A DNA stretch of 64,000 nucleotides from Dethiosulfatarculus sandiegensis (GCF_000931935.2 NZ_AZAC01000001.1:1-64000), one strand, 5' to 3'. Shown: positions 27,252 to 35,800, numbered from the stretch's first letter. Notes: a model not told the origin generated them from the sequence alone. Translations and numbers: made by a program.

Positions 27252-28337
27252 ATGTCTTTTGCCGGTCAGGTTGGTTTCATTAAAAGAAATTTTATAAGCA
27301 CAAAAACCGCTTTTCTTTTTGGCAAGGCCCTTTGTCTGGTTTTGGCTCTTGGGCTGGGGTGGGTTTTCCCGGCCCAGGCTGGTGAGCAGATTACCTTTTC
27401 AGATATGGCTGGCCGCCAGGTGAAATTGGACCGGCCCGCCAAACGCTTGGTCACCACTTATAAACCGGCGACTTTAACCGTCCTGTCTTTGGGACTGGGC
27501 GAGAACCTGGTTGGTGTGGACCTGGGATCCAGAAAAGACCTTTTTCAGTTGGCTGTTTGCCCTGGATTGGCCAAGGTCAAGGGGGTGGGGGATAAGACTC
27601 TGGGTCTGAATCTGGAGACTATTGTCGAGGCCAAACCGGATCTGGTGATACTCTATGCCCAAAAAGACGGCATGGCCATGGCAGACCGCCTTGAACAATT
27701 GGGTATTCCCAGCATGGTCATATTGCCTGAGGGTTTTAACTCGATCAAAAAGGCCATGAGCCTCGTGGCCCGGGCCGTGGGTAAACCCGAGCTGGCCCAT
27801 AAGGCCGGCCAGGCCATGGACCGTACGGTCAAGCTGGTGGCTGACAATTTGGGAACCTTGGCGCCCAAGGATCGCAAGGTGGTCTATTATGCGGGGCCAC
27901 TGGGCTTTTTCAGCACTGCCACCGGCAACATGCTGCAAGACGAAATGATTCGCCTGGGCGGCGGGGATAATGCAAGTGGCCTGCTTAAAGGCCATTTCAA
28001 GACCATCAGCCCGGAGCAACTGGTTTCCTGGAATCCTTATCTTATTGTCTGTTGCGCCCGGATCGCGCCCGGCCTTAAACCCAACCTTGTTAGGCCTGAG
28101 ATGCTTAAGCTCGAGGCTGTGCGAAAGAAAAGGGTTTTTATCGTTCCCTGCAACCTGGCTCCCTGGGATTTTCCTTCACCACTCTCAAGTCTGGGGTCAT
28201 TGTGGCTGGCCAAAAAGCTGTACCCCGAAAAGATGAAATCGGTTGACCTCATGGCTGAGATAAACCGCTTTCATCTGGATGTCTATGGTAAGACATTTGA
28301 GGAGATAGGTGGAGAATTGGCGGACAAGGTTAAGTGA
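27252..28337 (+). CDS. Periplasmic metal-chelate binding protein (FecB/BtuF/FepB class)
   Basis: A 361-residue solute-binding protein of the helical-backbone type used for ferric siderophores, haem and B12. Positions 28-45 are a hydrophobic signal core ending FPAQA; the N-region before it is unusually long and Lys/Arg-rich. The mature part begins ITFSDMAGRQVKLDRPAKRLV, the standard opening, and continues with LVGVDLGS and VEAKPDLVILYA. The start at 27252 has GGGGG about eight bases upstream; a TTG six codons earlier is possible. It delivers substrate from the receptor at 24940 to the permease at 28361. Confidence 0.88.
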   Translation: MSFAGQVGFIKRNFISTKTAFLFGKALCLVLALGLGWVFPAQAGEQITFSDMAGRQVKLDRPAKRLVTTYKPATLTVLSLGLGENLVGVDLGSRKDLFQLAVCPGLAKVKGVGDKTLGLNLETIVEAKPDLVILYAQKDGMAMADRLEQLGIPSMVILPEGFNSIKKAMSLVARAVGKPELAHKAGQAMDRTVKLVADNLGTLAPKDRKVVYYAGPLGFFSTATGNMLQDEMIRLGGGDNASGLLKGHFKTISPEQLVSWNPYLIVCCARIAPGLKPNLVRPEMLKLEAVRKKRVFIVPCNLAPWDFPSPLSSLGSLWLAKKLYPEKMKSVDLMAEINRFHLDVYGKTFEEIGGELADKVK

Positions 28338-28360
28338 ACCTGGGAAGATTCAGGCGATAA

Positions 28361-29413
28361 ATGCCCAAAAGATCAGTTGACTTGGCCTCAGACGGACTGG
28401 CCCGGAACTACGGTTGCCTGGTTGCGGGGCTCTCAGCCCTGACGCTTGTTTGTTTTATCGGCTCCCTTTTGGTGGGGCGCATGAATATTTCCGTTGTCGA
28501 GCTGCTTGGCATGACCTGGTCCTGGTTTAACGGCGAGCCCATGGAAGCCGAAGGGGTCTCCTGGCTGGTTTTCAGCCAGGTTCGTTTTCCCAGATGCATC
28601 TTAGCCATTTTGGTGGGGGGCAGCCTGGCCTTATCCGGCGCGGTTTATCAGGGACTGTTTCGCAACCCCTTGGTGTCTCCAAATATTTTAGGGGTCTCCG
28701 CCGGTTGCACCTTGGGGGCGGCCCTGGGTTTGATCCTGCCCGGTCTGGGATTTGGCATGGTAAGGGGCCTGGCCTTTGTCTTGGGCCTGGGAGCGGTCTT
28801 TGCGGCCCTGGCCCTGGCCAGGTTGGTTGCGGTTCGGTCGGTGATTGTCCTGGTTTTGGCCGGTTTGGTGATCACCTCTGTTTTAAATGCTCTATTGATG
28901 ATCATTAAGACCCAGGCTGATCCCTACAGCCAGTTGCCCGCCATTGTGTTTTGGATCATGGGCAGTCTACACAGGTCTTCGTGGCAGGATCTGTACTGGG
29001 CCCTGCCTCTTATGGGCGGAGGGTATCTCTTTTTCCATGCCTTTCGTTTTCGTTTGAATGTGCTCTCCTTAGGTGATGATCAGGCCCGCTCCCTGGGCAC
29101 CAACCCACTGCTCTGGCGCGTGTCTTTTATTTGCGTGAGCTCCTTAATGGTGGCCTTTGCGGTCTCCACCTGCGGTCAGATTGCCTGGCTTGGTTTGGTG
29201 GCTCCGCATATGGCCCGCACCTTGGTGGGACCAAACCACGAGCGCATGATTCCGGTAACCGCTCTTTTGGGGGCCTTGTTTCTTTTGTTGGCCGATGGCT
29301 TGGCCCGCACTTTGACTGCGGCCGAGTTGCCGGTCAGCATCATCACTTCGCTAACCGGCGGTCCTTTTTTTGCCTATCTGCTCTACAAAAATCGCGGGAG
29401 CGGTTGGACATGA
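28361..29413 (+). CDS. FecCD-family ABC transporter permease
   Basis: A 350-residue inner-membrane protein with about ten predicted helices. Family motifs include RFPRCILAILVGGSLALSGAV near residue 75, QGLFRNPLVSPNILGVSAG near 105, SLGTNPLLW, and the ATPase-contact segment GQIAWLGLVAPHMARTLVG near 278. It functions as a homodimer with the ATPase encoded next. The gene overlaps that ATPase gene by four bases (ATGA), so a one-to-one expression ratio is likely. Confidence 0.93.
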   Translation: MPKRSVDLASDGLARNYGCLVAGLSALTLVCFIGSLLVGRMNISVVELLGMTWSWFNGEPMEAEGVSWLVFSQVRFPRCILAILVGGSLALSGAVYQGLFRNPLVSPNILGVSAGCTLGAALGLILPGLGFGMVRGLAFVLGLGAVFAALALARLVAVRSVIVLVLAGLVITSVLNALLMIIKTQADPYSQLPAIVFWIMGSLHRSSWQDLYWALPLMGGGYLFFHAFRFRLNVLSLGDDQARSLGTNPLLWRVSFICVSSLMVAFAVSTCGQIAWLGLVAPHMARTLVGPNHERMIPVTALLGALFLLLADGLARTLTAAELPVSIITSLTGGPFFAYLLYKNRGSGWT

Positions 29414-30771
29414 GCCTTATCTGCAGATCACTCAGCTTTGCCTATGGCTCGCGCCCGGTTTTTCAGGATGTGAGTTTTGAGGTGCAAAAGGGGGAATTTT
29501 GCGCGGTCTTGGGGTGCAACGGTTCCGGAAAAAGCACCCTTTTAAACTGCCTGGCCGGACTATTAACACCCCAAAAGGGGGAAATATTTATTGGCAAAAT
29601 AAGGCCAGGGCAGGATTCCCTGAGCCAAGTTGCGAAGGTTATTGGCCTGGTGCCCCAAGAGCATAACGATATTTTTCCCTTCAAGGTGCTGGATGTGGTG
29701 GTGATGGGGATCGCTCCATACCTGGGGCTGGGGGAAAAGCCGGGAAAACAACATTACGCCCAGGCCAGACAGGCCCTGGCTGATTTGGGCTGTCCGGAGC
29801 TGGCTCAGCGCAACTTCAACCAGATATCAGGTGGAGAGCGCAGGCTGACTTTACTGGCCAGGGCATTGGTGCAGAGTTCCAGTTTACTTTTATTGGATGA
29901 GCCCACCAATCATTTGGATTTTCACAATACATACCGTGTGCTGGGGAGAATCAGGGGGTTGTGCCTGGGGCGTAAGCTGTCTGTGGTGGCGTCTCTGCAC
30001 GATCCCAATCTGGCGGCCCGCTTTGCGGACCAGGTGGTGATGATAAAAGATGGACGCGTGCTCGCCTGGGGGGAACCTGAAAAGGTCATGACTCCTGAAT
30101 ATTTAAAAGATCTTTATGATGTGGAGATCACGGCTGTAGCCCCATGTGAAGGACACGCCTATTTTGTGCCCCGCCTGCCGGAAATTCTCAAAGGCGGTTT
30201 AAAGGAAGAGGATTCAGTGCAAGGCAAGCTGAAGTATTCTCAAAAAGGCGGGGTGGTCCTGCTCACCGGAGATCGGGGCAGCGGTAAAAGTACGCTTTTG
30301 TTGGAGCTTTTGGAATACCTGCGGGAAAAGGATCTCATGGCCGCAGGATTTGTGGCCCGGGGACTTTGGAAAGATGGAGTAAGGTCCGGATTTGACCTGC
30401 AACTGGCCGCCTCCGGGGAGATTATTCCCTTGGCAAGGAGGGTTCCGGCCAGCAAACGCACCGGATCAATGCCTTTTAAATTTGATGAGAAGGGGCTTAA
30501 GGCCGGTGACCGGGCATTGACTGTGGATGCCTGTTCCAAGGCCAAGGTGATCATGGTGGACGAGGTCGGCCCCTTGGAGATGAGTGATCAGGGCTGGGCT
30601 CCGAGACTGGGGCCCCTGTTGAGTTTGGACGGAAAAATACAGATTTGGGTGGTCAGGGATTCTCTTTTGGAGGAAGTCCCCAGTAAATGGGGATTTAAGC
30701 CTCGCCTTATTGTCAGCTCTCAGGACCCCCGGGCACTAGACCTTTTGAAACAGGAGATTACAGCCTGTTGA
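29410..30771 (+). CDS. Fusion: FecE-type ABC ATPase with C-terminal THEP1-like NTPase domain
   Basis: A 453-residue protein with two P-loop domains. Residues 1-255 are an ABC ATPase: Walker A GCNGSGKST, Q-loop VPQEHND, signature ISGGERR, Walker B LLLLDEPTNHLD, H-switch SLHD. Residues about 275-453 carry a second Walker A (GDRGSGKST, near 285), then VARGLWKDGVRSGFDLQL, which matches the 'Gfyt-x-x-R-x-GF' block of THEP1/NTPase_1 proteins, and a Walker B IMVDEVGPLEM. THEP1 proteins hydrolyse nucleoside triphosphates with broad specificity; their physiological role is poorly known. Ordinary FecE or BtuD proteins end at about 260 residues, so the C-terminal addition is unusual. Start chosen at the ATGA overlap. 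Confidence 0.88.
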   Translation: MSLICRSLSFAYGSRPVFQDVSFEVQKGEFCAVLGCNGSGKSTLLNCLAGLLTPQKGEIFIGKIRPGQDSLSQVAKVIGLVPQEHNDIFPFKVLDVVVMGIAPYLGLGEKPGKQHYAQARQALADLGCPELAQRNFNQISGGERRLTLLARALVQSSSLLLLDEPTNHLDFHNTYRVLGRIRGLCLGRKLSVVASLHDPNLAARFADQVVMIKDGRVLAWGEPEKVMTPEYLKDLYDVEITAVAPCEGHAYFVPRLPEILKGGLKEEDSVQGKLKYSQKGGVVLLTGDRGSGKSTLLLELLEYLREKDLMAAGFVARGLWKDGVRSGFDLQLAASGEIIPLARRVPASKRTGSMPFKFDEKGLKAGDRALTVDACSKAKVIMVDEVGPLEMSDQGWAPRLGPLLSLDGKIQIWVVRDSLLEEVPSKWGFKPRLIVSSQDPRALDLLKQEITAC

Positions 30772-30825
30772 CGGCAAGGTTCGAAAGGGCTTTGTGGTCA
30801 GGCTGAAATAAGGGAGTTTTTTTAA

Positions 30826-31569
30826 ATGAACCAAGCCTTTCTGGGCTATCTGCATTGGGGGGGGCTGTTTTTTTGCCTTTTGTGCTTTGCCCTGGCCCGT
30901 TTTAACCAGCCGCGTGTGGCCCGTATAGTAGGTATAGTCCCTCTCTTGCTGGCTTTATGGGGAGTGGGGCTCATCATTTCCACTGCCGGAAGGGTGCCGA
31001 TGTATGGCCCTTTGGAGACCTTAAGCCAGGTGCTTGCGGTTGTCCTGACTATGATTTTTTTCTTTCCTCCCAGAGCGGACCAAAGAGGCGCCATTGTCTA
31101 TTTACCCTGGCTGGGAGCAGCTCTGATTCAGTTGTTGCTGATTTTGGCCCCGGCCAAGCTGAACCATAACTTCTATATGTATGAACATCCCATGGTGATC
31201 GGATTTTTCCAATTCCGCATATGGGCCTTGGCCTTTTCCCTCTTGTCTTCTCTTAATTATCTGGCGGGCATAAAGGGATTAAAGGCTTCTCACGGACTTT
31301 CAAGGGGAAGAAATTATCTTTTTGTCGCGGCGATTTTGTACCTTATGGGAGAATTTTCCGGTTGCACCTGGTGCCTTTTGTGGCTGGGAGATTATTGGCG
31401 CTGGAGTTCGGGCTTCTTTGAATCCGCTTTGATTTTCCTCCTGATGATGCTGATTTTTCACTTTCCCCAATCCTGGATCGCCAATCCAAAAGTAAAGGCA
31501 CTGGCTGGTGGATTGGTCGGCCCGGTGGTCATGATCCTGGTTATGATTCACCAATGGAGTGCGATCTGA
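30826..31569 (+). CDS. CcsA/HemX-like membrane protein with a degenerate WWD motif
   Basis: A 247-residue integral membrane protein with about seven or eight helices. It follows the CcsA (cytochrome c assembly, haem-handling) pattern: GRVPMYGPLETLS near residue 60, EHPMVIGFFQF (periplasmic His) near 122, and GCTWCLLWLGDYWRWSSGFFES near 184, which aligns with the WWD signature WG-x-YW-x-WDP-x-E but has Ser in place of Asp. CcsA proteins move haem across the membrane with ResB. The gene sits 54 bp after the ABC-NTPase gene and overlaps the ResB-like gene by one base. No apocytochrome or thioredoxin partner is nearby, so it may handle an imported tetrapyrrole rather than mature cytochromes. That last point is inference. 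Confidence 0.65.
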   Translation: MNQAFLGYLHWGGLFFCLLCFALARFNQPRVARIVGIVPLLLALWGVGLIISTAGRVPMYGPLETLSQVLAVVLTMIFFFPPRADQRGAIVYLPWLGAALIQLLLILAPAKLNHNFYMYEHPMVIGFFQFRIWALAFSLLSSLNYLAGIKGLKASHGLSRGRNYLFVAAILYLMGEFSGCTWCLLWLGDYWRWSSGFFESALIFLLMMLIFHFPQSWIANPKVKALAGGLVGPVVMILVMIHQWSAI

Positions 31570-32396
31570 TGAGACGCCTGGCATCTTTTGTTGTAACTGC
31601 ATACACCGTTATCGGCCTTGTTGTCTGGTTGTTTTGGGGTCGTTATTTGGGTGATGTCGAGCCTTACCGGAGCGCCGTAAAGGCAATGAACTCGCGGATA
31701 ATCGTTGACTGGTTCTTTGGCCCGGCCTGGAATCAGCCCCTTGTAGCTATTTGGTTTGCCGGTCTTTGCTTGCTTTGTTTGGTTCTTTTTATCAACTTGG
31801 CCTGCTGCCTTTGGGTGAGAATGCCGTTTAACCGGTTGGGCAAGATGACCGGAAAACGCGCCGCGCTATTGGTGGTCCACCTGCTTTTGGCTTTGGTTAT
31901 GGCGGCCCATGCCGTATCTCTTGTAGTCGGAGATAAGCACGAGGACCTGAAGGTGGTGCAGGGACAAGTGGTAAAATTGCAGGATGGATATGTCTTAAAA
32001 GTGAAGGAAATAGAATTTAAAGACGATTTAAAACTATTACGCCTTGAAAAAAGACAAGCCCGACATGCCATGAACAGTGACAATTTTCATCGTGAGTCAA
32101 ACCTGGTAAAGGTGTCTTTACTGCGAAATAGTGAGATCATGGAGCAGGGTGACCTTTGCATTCTCTCCCCATTGAGCCTGGGGAAATGGGATCTGGTGGT
32201 GACCAAATTTAACTTGAAGCAAAAAAACGGCAGAGAAATTCTCAGTGCAAATATCACCATAACCAGTGGCAGCCAGGCTCTAATTTTCTTTTTCCTCTAT
32301 GTATTTTTCATATTGAGCCTCATATGGCTGCTAGTTGCCTCGTGGCAAAACGGAGCAAATTCAGGCCTTCATAAAGACGCCATCTCTAGTCTATAG
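31569..32396 (+). CDS. ResB/Ccs1-like membrane protein
   Basis: A 275-residue protein. Three hydrophobic helices occupy the N-terminal part (about 5-27, 60-88, 101-125), then a periplasmic region rich in charged residues (about 130-235), then a final helix (about 238-260). This layout, with the FINLACCLW segment after helix 2, resembles a short ResB/Ccs1 protein, the usual partner of CcsA. Sequence similarity is weak and the call depends partly on the adjacent CcsA-like gene. The start at 31569 is taken from the TGATG overlap with GGAG nine bases upstream. It is the last gene of the operon. Confidence 0.5.
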   Translation: MRRLASFVVTAYTVIGLVVWLFWGRYLGDVEPYRSAVKAMNSRIIVDWFFGPAWNQPLVAIWFAGLCLLCLVLFINLACCLWVRMPFNRLGKMTGKRAALLVVHLLLALVMAAHAVSLVVGDKHEDLKVVQGQVVKLQDGYVLKVKEIEFKDDLKLLRLEKRQARHAMNSDNFHRESNLVKVSLLRNSEIMEQGDLCILSPLSLGKWDLVVTKFNLKQKNGREILSANITITSGSQALIFFFLYVFFILSLIWLLVASWQNGANSGLHKDAISSL

Positions 32397-33058
32397 GCTG
32401 TTTTTGTGTTTCAAAGTAATCTTTGCGGCCACTTCAGCATGATCTGGCATAAATATTTTTTGGCTTGATCGGGGCAATACTTGACTTGTTGGTCAAATAT
32501 TGCCCTGAAAGCCCTTCGCCAGTCCCTTTTCACTCCCCTGTGAAGCTCAAAAAAGCGTTTTTTTTAAAAAACCGGTTTTTTCAGTCAAAAAGTGACATGC
32601 CAAAGGCTTGCTTACCCAAAAACGGCCCTGGATTCCCGGAAAATTATGACAAGAAGCTTTTTCTGCTGGTTTGCAAGAAGGAACCGGAAAGGCAGACGCA
32701 GGGCTTTGTGCTTGTGAATTAATGAATCAAACAAGTTTTTACCTGGTTTTTTGTCGTTCATTGAGGGAAATAAAAAATCCTTCATTTTCCCCTTGCAAAA
32801 AACCAAAACAGCTATATTTTCCTGATTAAACAGGTTGAGGGAAATGAAAAAAGCACTAGACCGACCTTTTAAACGGGAAGGAATAGTGCTTAGGTGTATA
32901 GGGTAACTGTTTTGGATAACAGTACAAATTTTCCCTCATCTGGTGTCAACGGTATGTCTTTGGCCGCTCAAAAAAAGTGAGCAAACGTTGGCGCCAAAAA
33001 ACATTTTGCTAATGGGTCTTTGCAATGATAAGCCCCATTGGAGGTTGAAATAAACAAA
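32397..33058. other. 660-bp gap after the receptor-ABC-Ccs operon
   Basis: No convincing protein gene. An open frame at 32465-32722 (85 codons) has no ribosome site or family feature. A structured segment is at 32851-32891. No clear terminator for the preceding operon was found. Confidence 0.45.
32851..32891. repeat. Nested inverted repeat, possible RNA hairpin
   Basis: Outer arms AAGCACTA (32851-32858) and TAGTGCTT (32884-32891) enclose inner arms CCTT and AAGG, so a 41-nt two-part hairpin can form. It lies in DNA with no protein gene. It could be part of a small RNA or a binding site. Confidence 0.35.
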
Positions 33059-33214
33059 GTGGATTACGTAGAGGCTTACACTCTGGCTAGAAAAGTCAGG
33101 CATGAAGCCACGCTTGCCGGCATGCAAGCTCTGAAGCGTTCCTTGGTTAAAGCTTTTAATGATTTTGCCGCCTTTTTGCACCAAAAGGGGAAACAAAGGG
33201 TTCACGCTCACTAA
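33059..33214 (+). CDS. Possible small basic protein, 51 residues
   Basis: A GTG-started frame (VDYVEAYTLARKVRHEATLA, then GMQALKRSLVKAFNDFAAF, then a basic tail ending HAH). The composition is helical and amphipathic, unlike a random frame, and a strong terminator follows 57 bp after the stop. GGAGG is present upstream at 33040-33044, but about 14 bases from the GTG, which is far; the in-frame TTG at 33039 overlaps that site. No family is recognised. It is supported mainly by its composition and its terminator. Confidence 0.35.
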   Translation: MDYVEAYTLARKVRHEATLAGMQALKRSLVKAFNDFAAFLHQKGKQRVHAH

Positions 33215-33270
33215 AAACAGCCCTTTGATCCGGATATGATATCCTGAGGCTGGCACAATTAAATTATAGA

Positions 33271-33303
33271 AAACCCCTTGGGAGTGACTCCCAAGGGGTT
33301 TTT
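33271..33303 (+). terminator. Strong intrinsic terminator
   Basis: A long near-perfect stem, AAACCCCTTGGGAGT with ACTCCCAAGGGGTTT and a one-base loop, closing with a run of T residues (33299-33303). It ends the transcript that would carry the 51-residue frame at 33059. The 540 bp between it and the STAS gene hold nothing I can support. Confidence 0.8.
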
Positions 33304-33844
33304 AATGCACGGTTTTGGTATATGTTCCGGCGAGTCAGAACCCTCAGACTAAATCCCGCGTGTAGTTCCCCCGTCCTTTTCATATCAGAGATCGGCCTCG
33401 ATCTGATAAGTACAATATAATTAGTATAATCTAGGTCTTTGGGCCTGATTGCATTTTCCTTTTCTGCAAGCGGTTTTGCTTCTTTATTCGAACATGCGGT
33501 GCGCTTTTGGAGTCGCCTCATAGCCGGGAGTGAAAAGAATGAGCAGGCAAGTCCCGATTGCTCTTGGTCTATGCTGATTGAATTAGTAGAATAAGTTGGT
33601 GTTGGGGTAAGTAAAAAAGACGATTCATTGCGGCATAAGCCAAGTAAAGACCTTGCTGCCTTGCAGTGAGGGATCAAAAAGATCCGAACCACCTTTTAAG
33701 ATCCGGATTAAGGCAACTTGCAGGATCTTGCCGACGTTTTAAGTTGCGTGGTTTCCAACCTGGGGCATTTTGTTACACCAATGCCGGTTTTTGTTAACCT
33801 TTCATGCCTTTGCCGGGGTCTGGTGCAAAAAAGGAGCTGTGCTT

Positions 33845-34183
33845 TTGGAGTTTAATGTTTCCCAAATAGATGAAGTTAAGATCCTGGCCATGTTGGCTGA
33901 TCGTCTGGACGCGGGCAACGCTGAGGAGTTCAAAAGCGTTATAGCTCCGCATTTGGGGCAGGGGGGTAAGGTTGTCCTTGATATCAGTAAATTGGTTTTT
34001 GTGGATAGTTCGGGTTTGGGGGCGATTCTTTCATGCCTGCGTAAGTTGACTCAGGCAAGGGGAGACTTGAAACTCTGCGGCATGTCCAAACAGGTGCGGC
34101 TTTTGTTTGAACTGGTGCGCATGCATCGTATTGTGGATGTTTATAACACATCCGCCGAAGCCGTGGCCGCTTTCGAGGATTAG
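33845..34183 (+). CDS. STAS-domain protein, anti-sigma factor antagonist-like
   Basis: A 112-residue single STAS domain. The phosphorylatable serine region is LVFVDSSGLGAILSCLRKL (about residues 52-70), the SpoIIAA/RsbV signature, and KLCGMSKQVRLLFELVRMHRI follows as expected. In the family, dephosphorylated STAS proteins bind partner-switching kinases. The start is TTG at 33845, with AGGAG eight bases upstream and the first beta strand beginning there. No kinase or phosphatase partner is encoded nearby. A polysaccharide gene group follows, and a role in controlling it is possible but unproven. Confidence 0.85.
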   Translation: MEFNVSQIDEVKILAMLADRLDAGNAEEFKSVIAPHLGQGGKVVLDISKLVFVDSSGLGAILSCLRKLTQARGDLKLCGMSKQVRLLFELVRMHRIVDVYNTSAEAVAAFED

Positions 34184-34545
34184 TCACGGATTTTGGAGCC
34201 GGCTTGTCAGTAGTTGGGCTTTGGCAGCAATCCGGTAGAGGTTAACACTCTCTGCCTTGGGCCGGGCCTCTGCAATAAGCATATTGGCTTATCGTGAAGA
34301 GTCGGCTGAACCATTCCGTCCATAGTTCTATGAGCGCCTTTCCGCTTATTCCTCTTTAACCCCGGATGAGCTTTGCAGGGCAGTCTGCCATATTTTGGGA
34401 TTGGCTGTGCTTTTGGTTGTTTAGGCCTCAAGGAGGTCTGTTTTGCCGGAAAAGCTCGCCGGTCCGGTCTGTGACGAGGTTTTGCCAGGCCCTTAAATAG
34501 TGAATGCTCTCTTTCCGCTTAACCCGAGGTCTTCAGGGAGAGACC
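34184..34545. other. 360-bp gap between STAS and glycosyltransferase genes
   Basis: I see no gene, clear terminator or distinctive repeat in this stretch. Confidence 0.4.
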
Positions 34546-35757
34546 ATGAGGCTTCTTTTTGTCACCAAACAGTATCCGCCAGTGGCCTGGGGAGCCACGG
34601 ACAGGCTGTGTCGGCATATTTGCCACAGCCTGAGGGCTCGCGGCCATGAGGTGACGATTCTGACCAGTGATCAACTTCCGCAAAAGCACCTGAACGAACC
34701 GGATGTGAGCCGAGGCCTTAAAATTTCGGATCAGGCCGGGACGCGGCGGACAGCAGGGAGGGCATTAACCTGGTCCATATTGGCGGATCTGCACCGGGTG
34801 GGCAAAAAGAACCGCTGCATAACCAAAGATATTTTAAAGGACAACCCTTGCGATTTGGTCTTTGGGTGGAATTTGAAAGGCATGGGCGCCGGAATTCTGC
34901 TGGCCGCCCATGATTTGGGGCTCAGGTTTTGCCTCAATTTGGCTGACTCGGAACCAGGCCTGTTCTTCAGGGTGCAAAGAACCTGTCTCCCATCTAAGCT
35001 GGTGCAATATGTGGCTGAGCGTTCCGCTTTCAGTCAGGCATGTTTTCCTGGGGGGGAGTCGATACCGATCATTGCCTCCAGCCAGTCATTAAAGGAATAT
35101 TTACTTAAAAAGGGGTGTCCCCTGGAAAGATGCCGGGTCATTCAACAGGGACTTCCGATTCGCGAATATCCCTTTGAGCCTTATTTGCGTGAAAAAAAAC
35201 AAGATCTCAAATTGCTTTACCAGACAGACGATCCTGGCGATCGGGGTGTGTTCATTGCCTTGGATGCCCTGGGCAGGCTTATGCGGGAAGGGGCCGGGAA
35301 GTTTTGTCTTTCCCTGGTTTTAGGGAAAAACCGCAGGCAACAGGAGGAGGTAAACCGGTTTATTGAGAGTGAAGGACTGCTGGGCAAGGTGGTTATTGAA
35401 AACCTGTCCACCCATTTTTTTCTGCCTCACGTGTTGAAAAAACAGCATGTTTTTATATCTGTATCTGAAAAAGAAGAACCATTTGGCCTTGAACATTTGG
35501 AGGCCATGGCCAGCGGATGCGCGGTTGTATCGGATAAAGAAGGTATAAGCGATCTGGTAAAACACAAACAAACCGGACTTTCCTTTAAACCCGGAGACCC
35601 GGAAGAACTGCGTGAGAAAATAAAAAAACTAATGAATAATGAGGAGCTAAGGCTGGAAATAATCGAAAAAGCCAGAGCCAGGGTGCTGAAATACCACTCC
35701 TTTGCATCTTACCTGGACCAGCTGGAGTCCTACCTGACCGAAATCGCGGGAAAGTAA
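34546..35757 (+). CDS. Glycosyltransferase family 4-type protein
   Basis: A 403-residue GT-B glycosyltransferase. The N-terminal acceptor domain opens LLFVTKQYPPVAWGATDRLC and continues RHICHSLRARGHEVTILTSD. The C-terminal nucleotide-sugar domain has EPFGLEHLEAMASGCAVV, the E-x7-E motif, near residue 325, and ends with the usual helix pair. It would transfer a sugar from an activated donor to a lipid- or polysaccharide-linked acceptor. The start at 34546 has GGGAGAG five bases upstream. It lies before the pyrophosphorylase/sugar-transferase fusion, which suggests a cell-surface glycan pathway. Confidence 0.88.
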   Translation: MRLLFVTKQYPPVAWGATDRLCRHICHSLRARGHEVTILTSDQLPQKHLNEPDVSRGLKISDQAGTRRTAGRALTWSILADLHRVGKKNRCITKDILKDNPCDLVFGWNLKGMGAGILLAAHDLGLRFCLNLADSEPGLFFRVQRTCLPSKLVQYVAERSAFSQACFPGGESIPIIASSQSLKEYLLKKGCPLERCRVIQQGLPIREYPFEPYLREKKQDLKLLYQTDDPGDRGVFIALDALGRLMREGAGKFCLSLVLGKNRRQQEEVNRFIESEGLLGKVVIENLSTHFFLPHVLKKQHVFISVSEKEEPFGLEHLEAMASGCAVVSDKEGISDLVKHKQTGLSFKPGDPEELREKIKKLMNNEELRLEIIEKARARVLKYHSFASYLDQLESYLTEIAGK

Positions 35758-35800
35758 TATTAAAAAAAACGTAAAAGGTATTTTCCGTCCCTGGAAATTC

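Noticed and set aside
32465..32722. 85-codon plus-strand frame
   Set aside because: No ribosome site, no family feature, and a composition not distinct from the surrounding noncoding DNA.
32936..33256. 106-codon minus-strand frame
   Set aside because: It lies opposite the small plus-strand frame at 33059 and shows no recognisable motif or start signal.
33264..33692. 142-codon minus-strand frame
   Set aside because: It starts inside non-coding sequence, its end overlaps the terminator at 33271-33303, and its composition is not protein-like.
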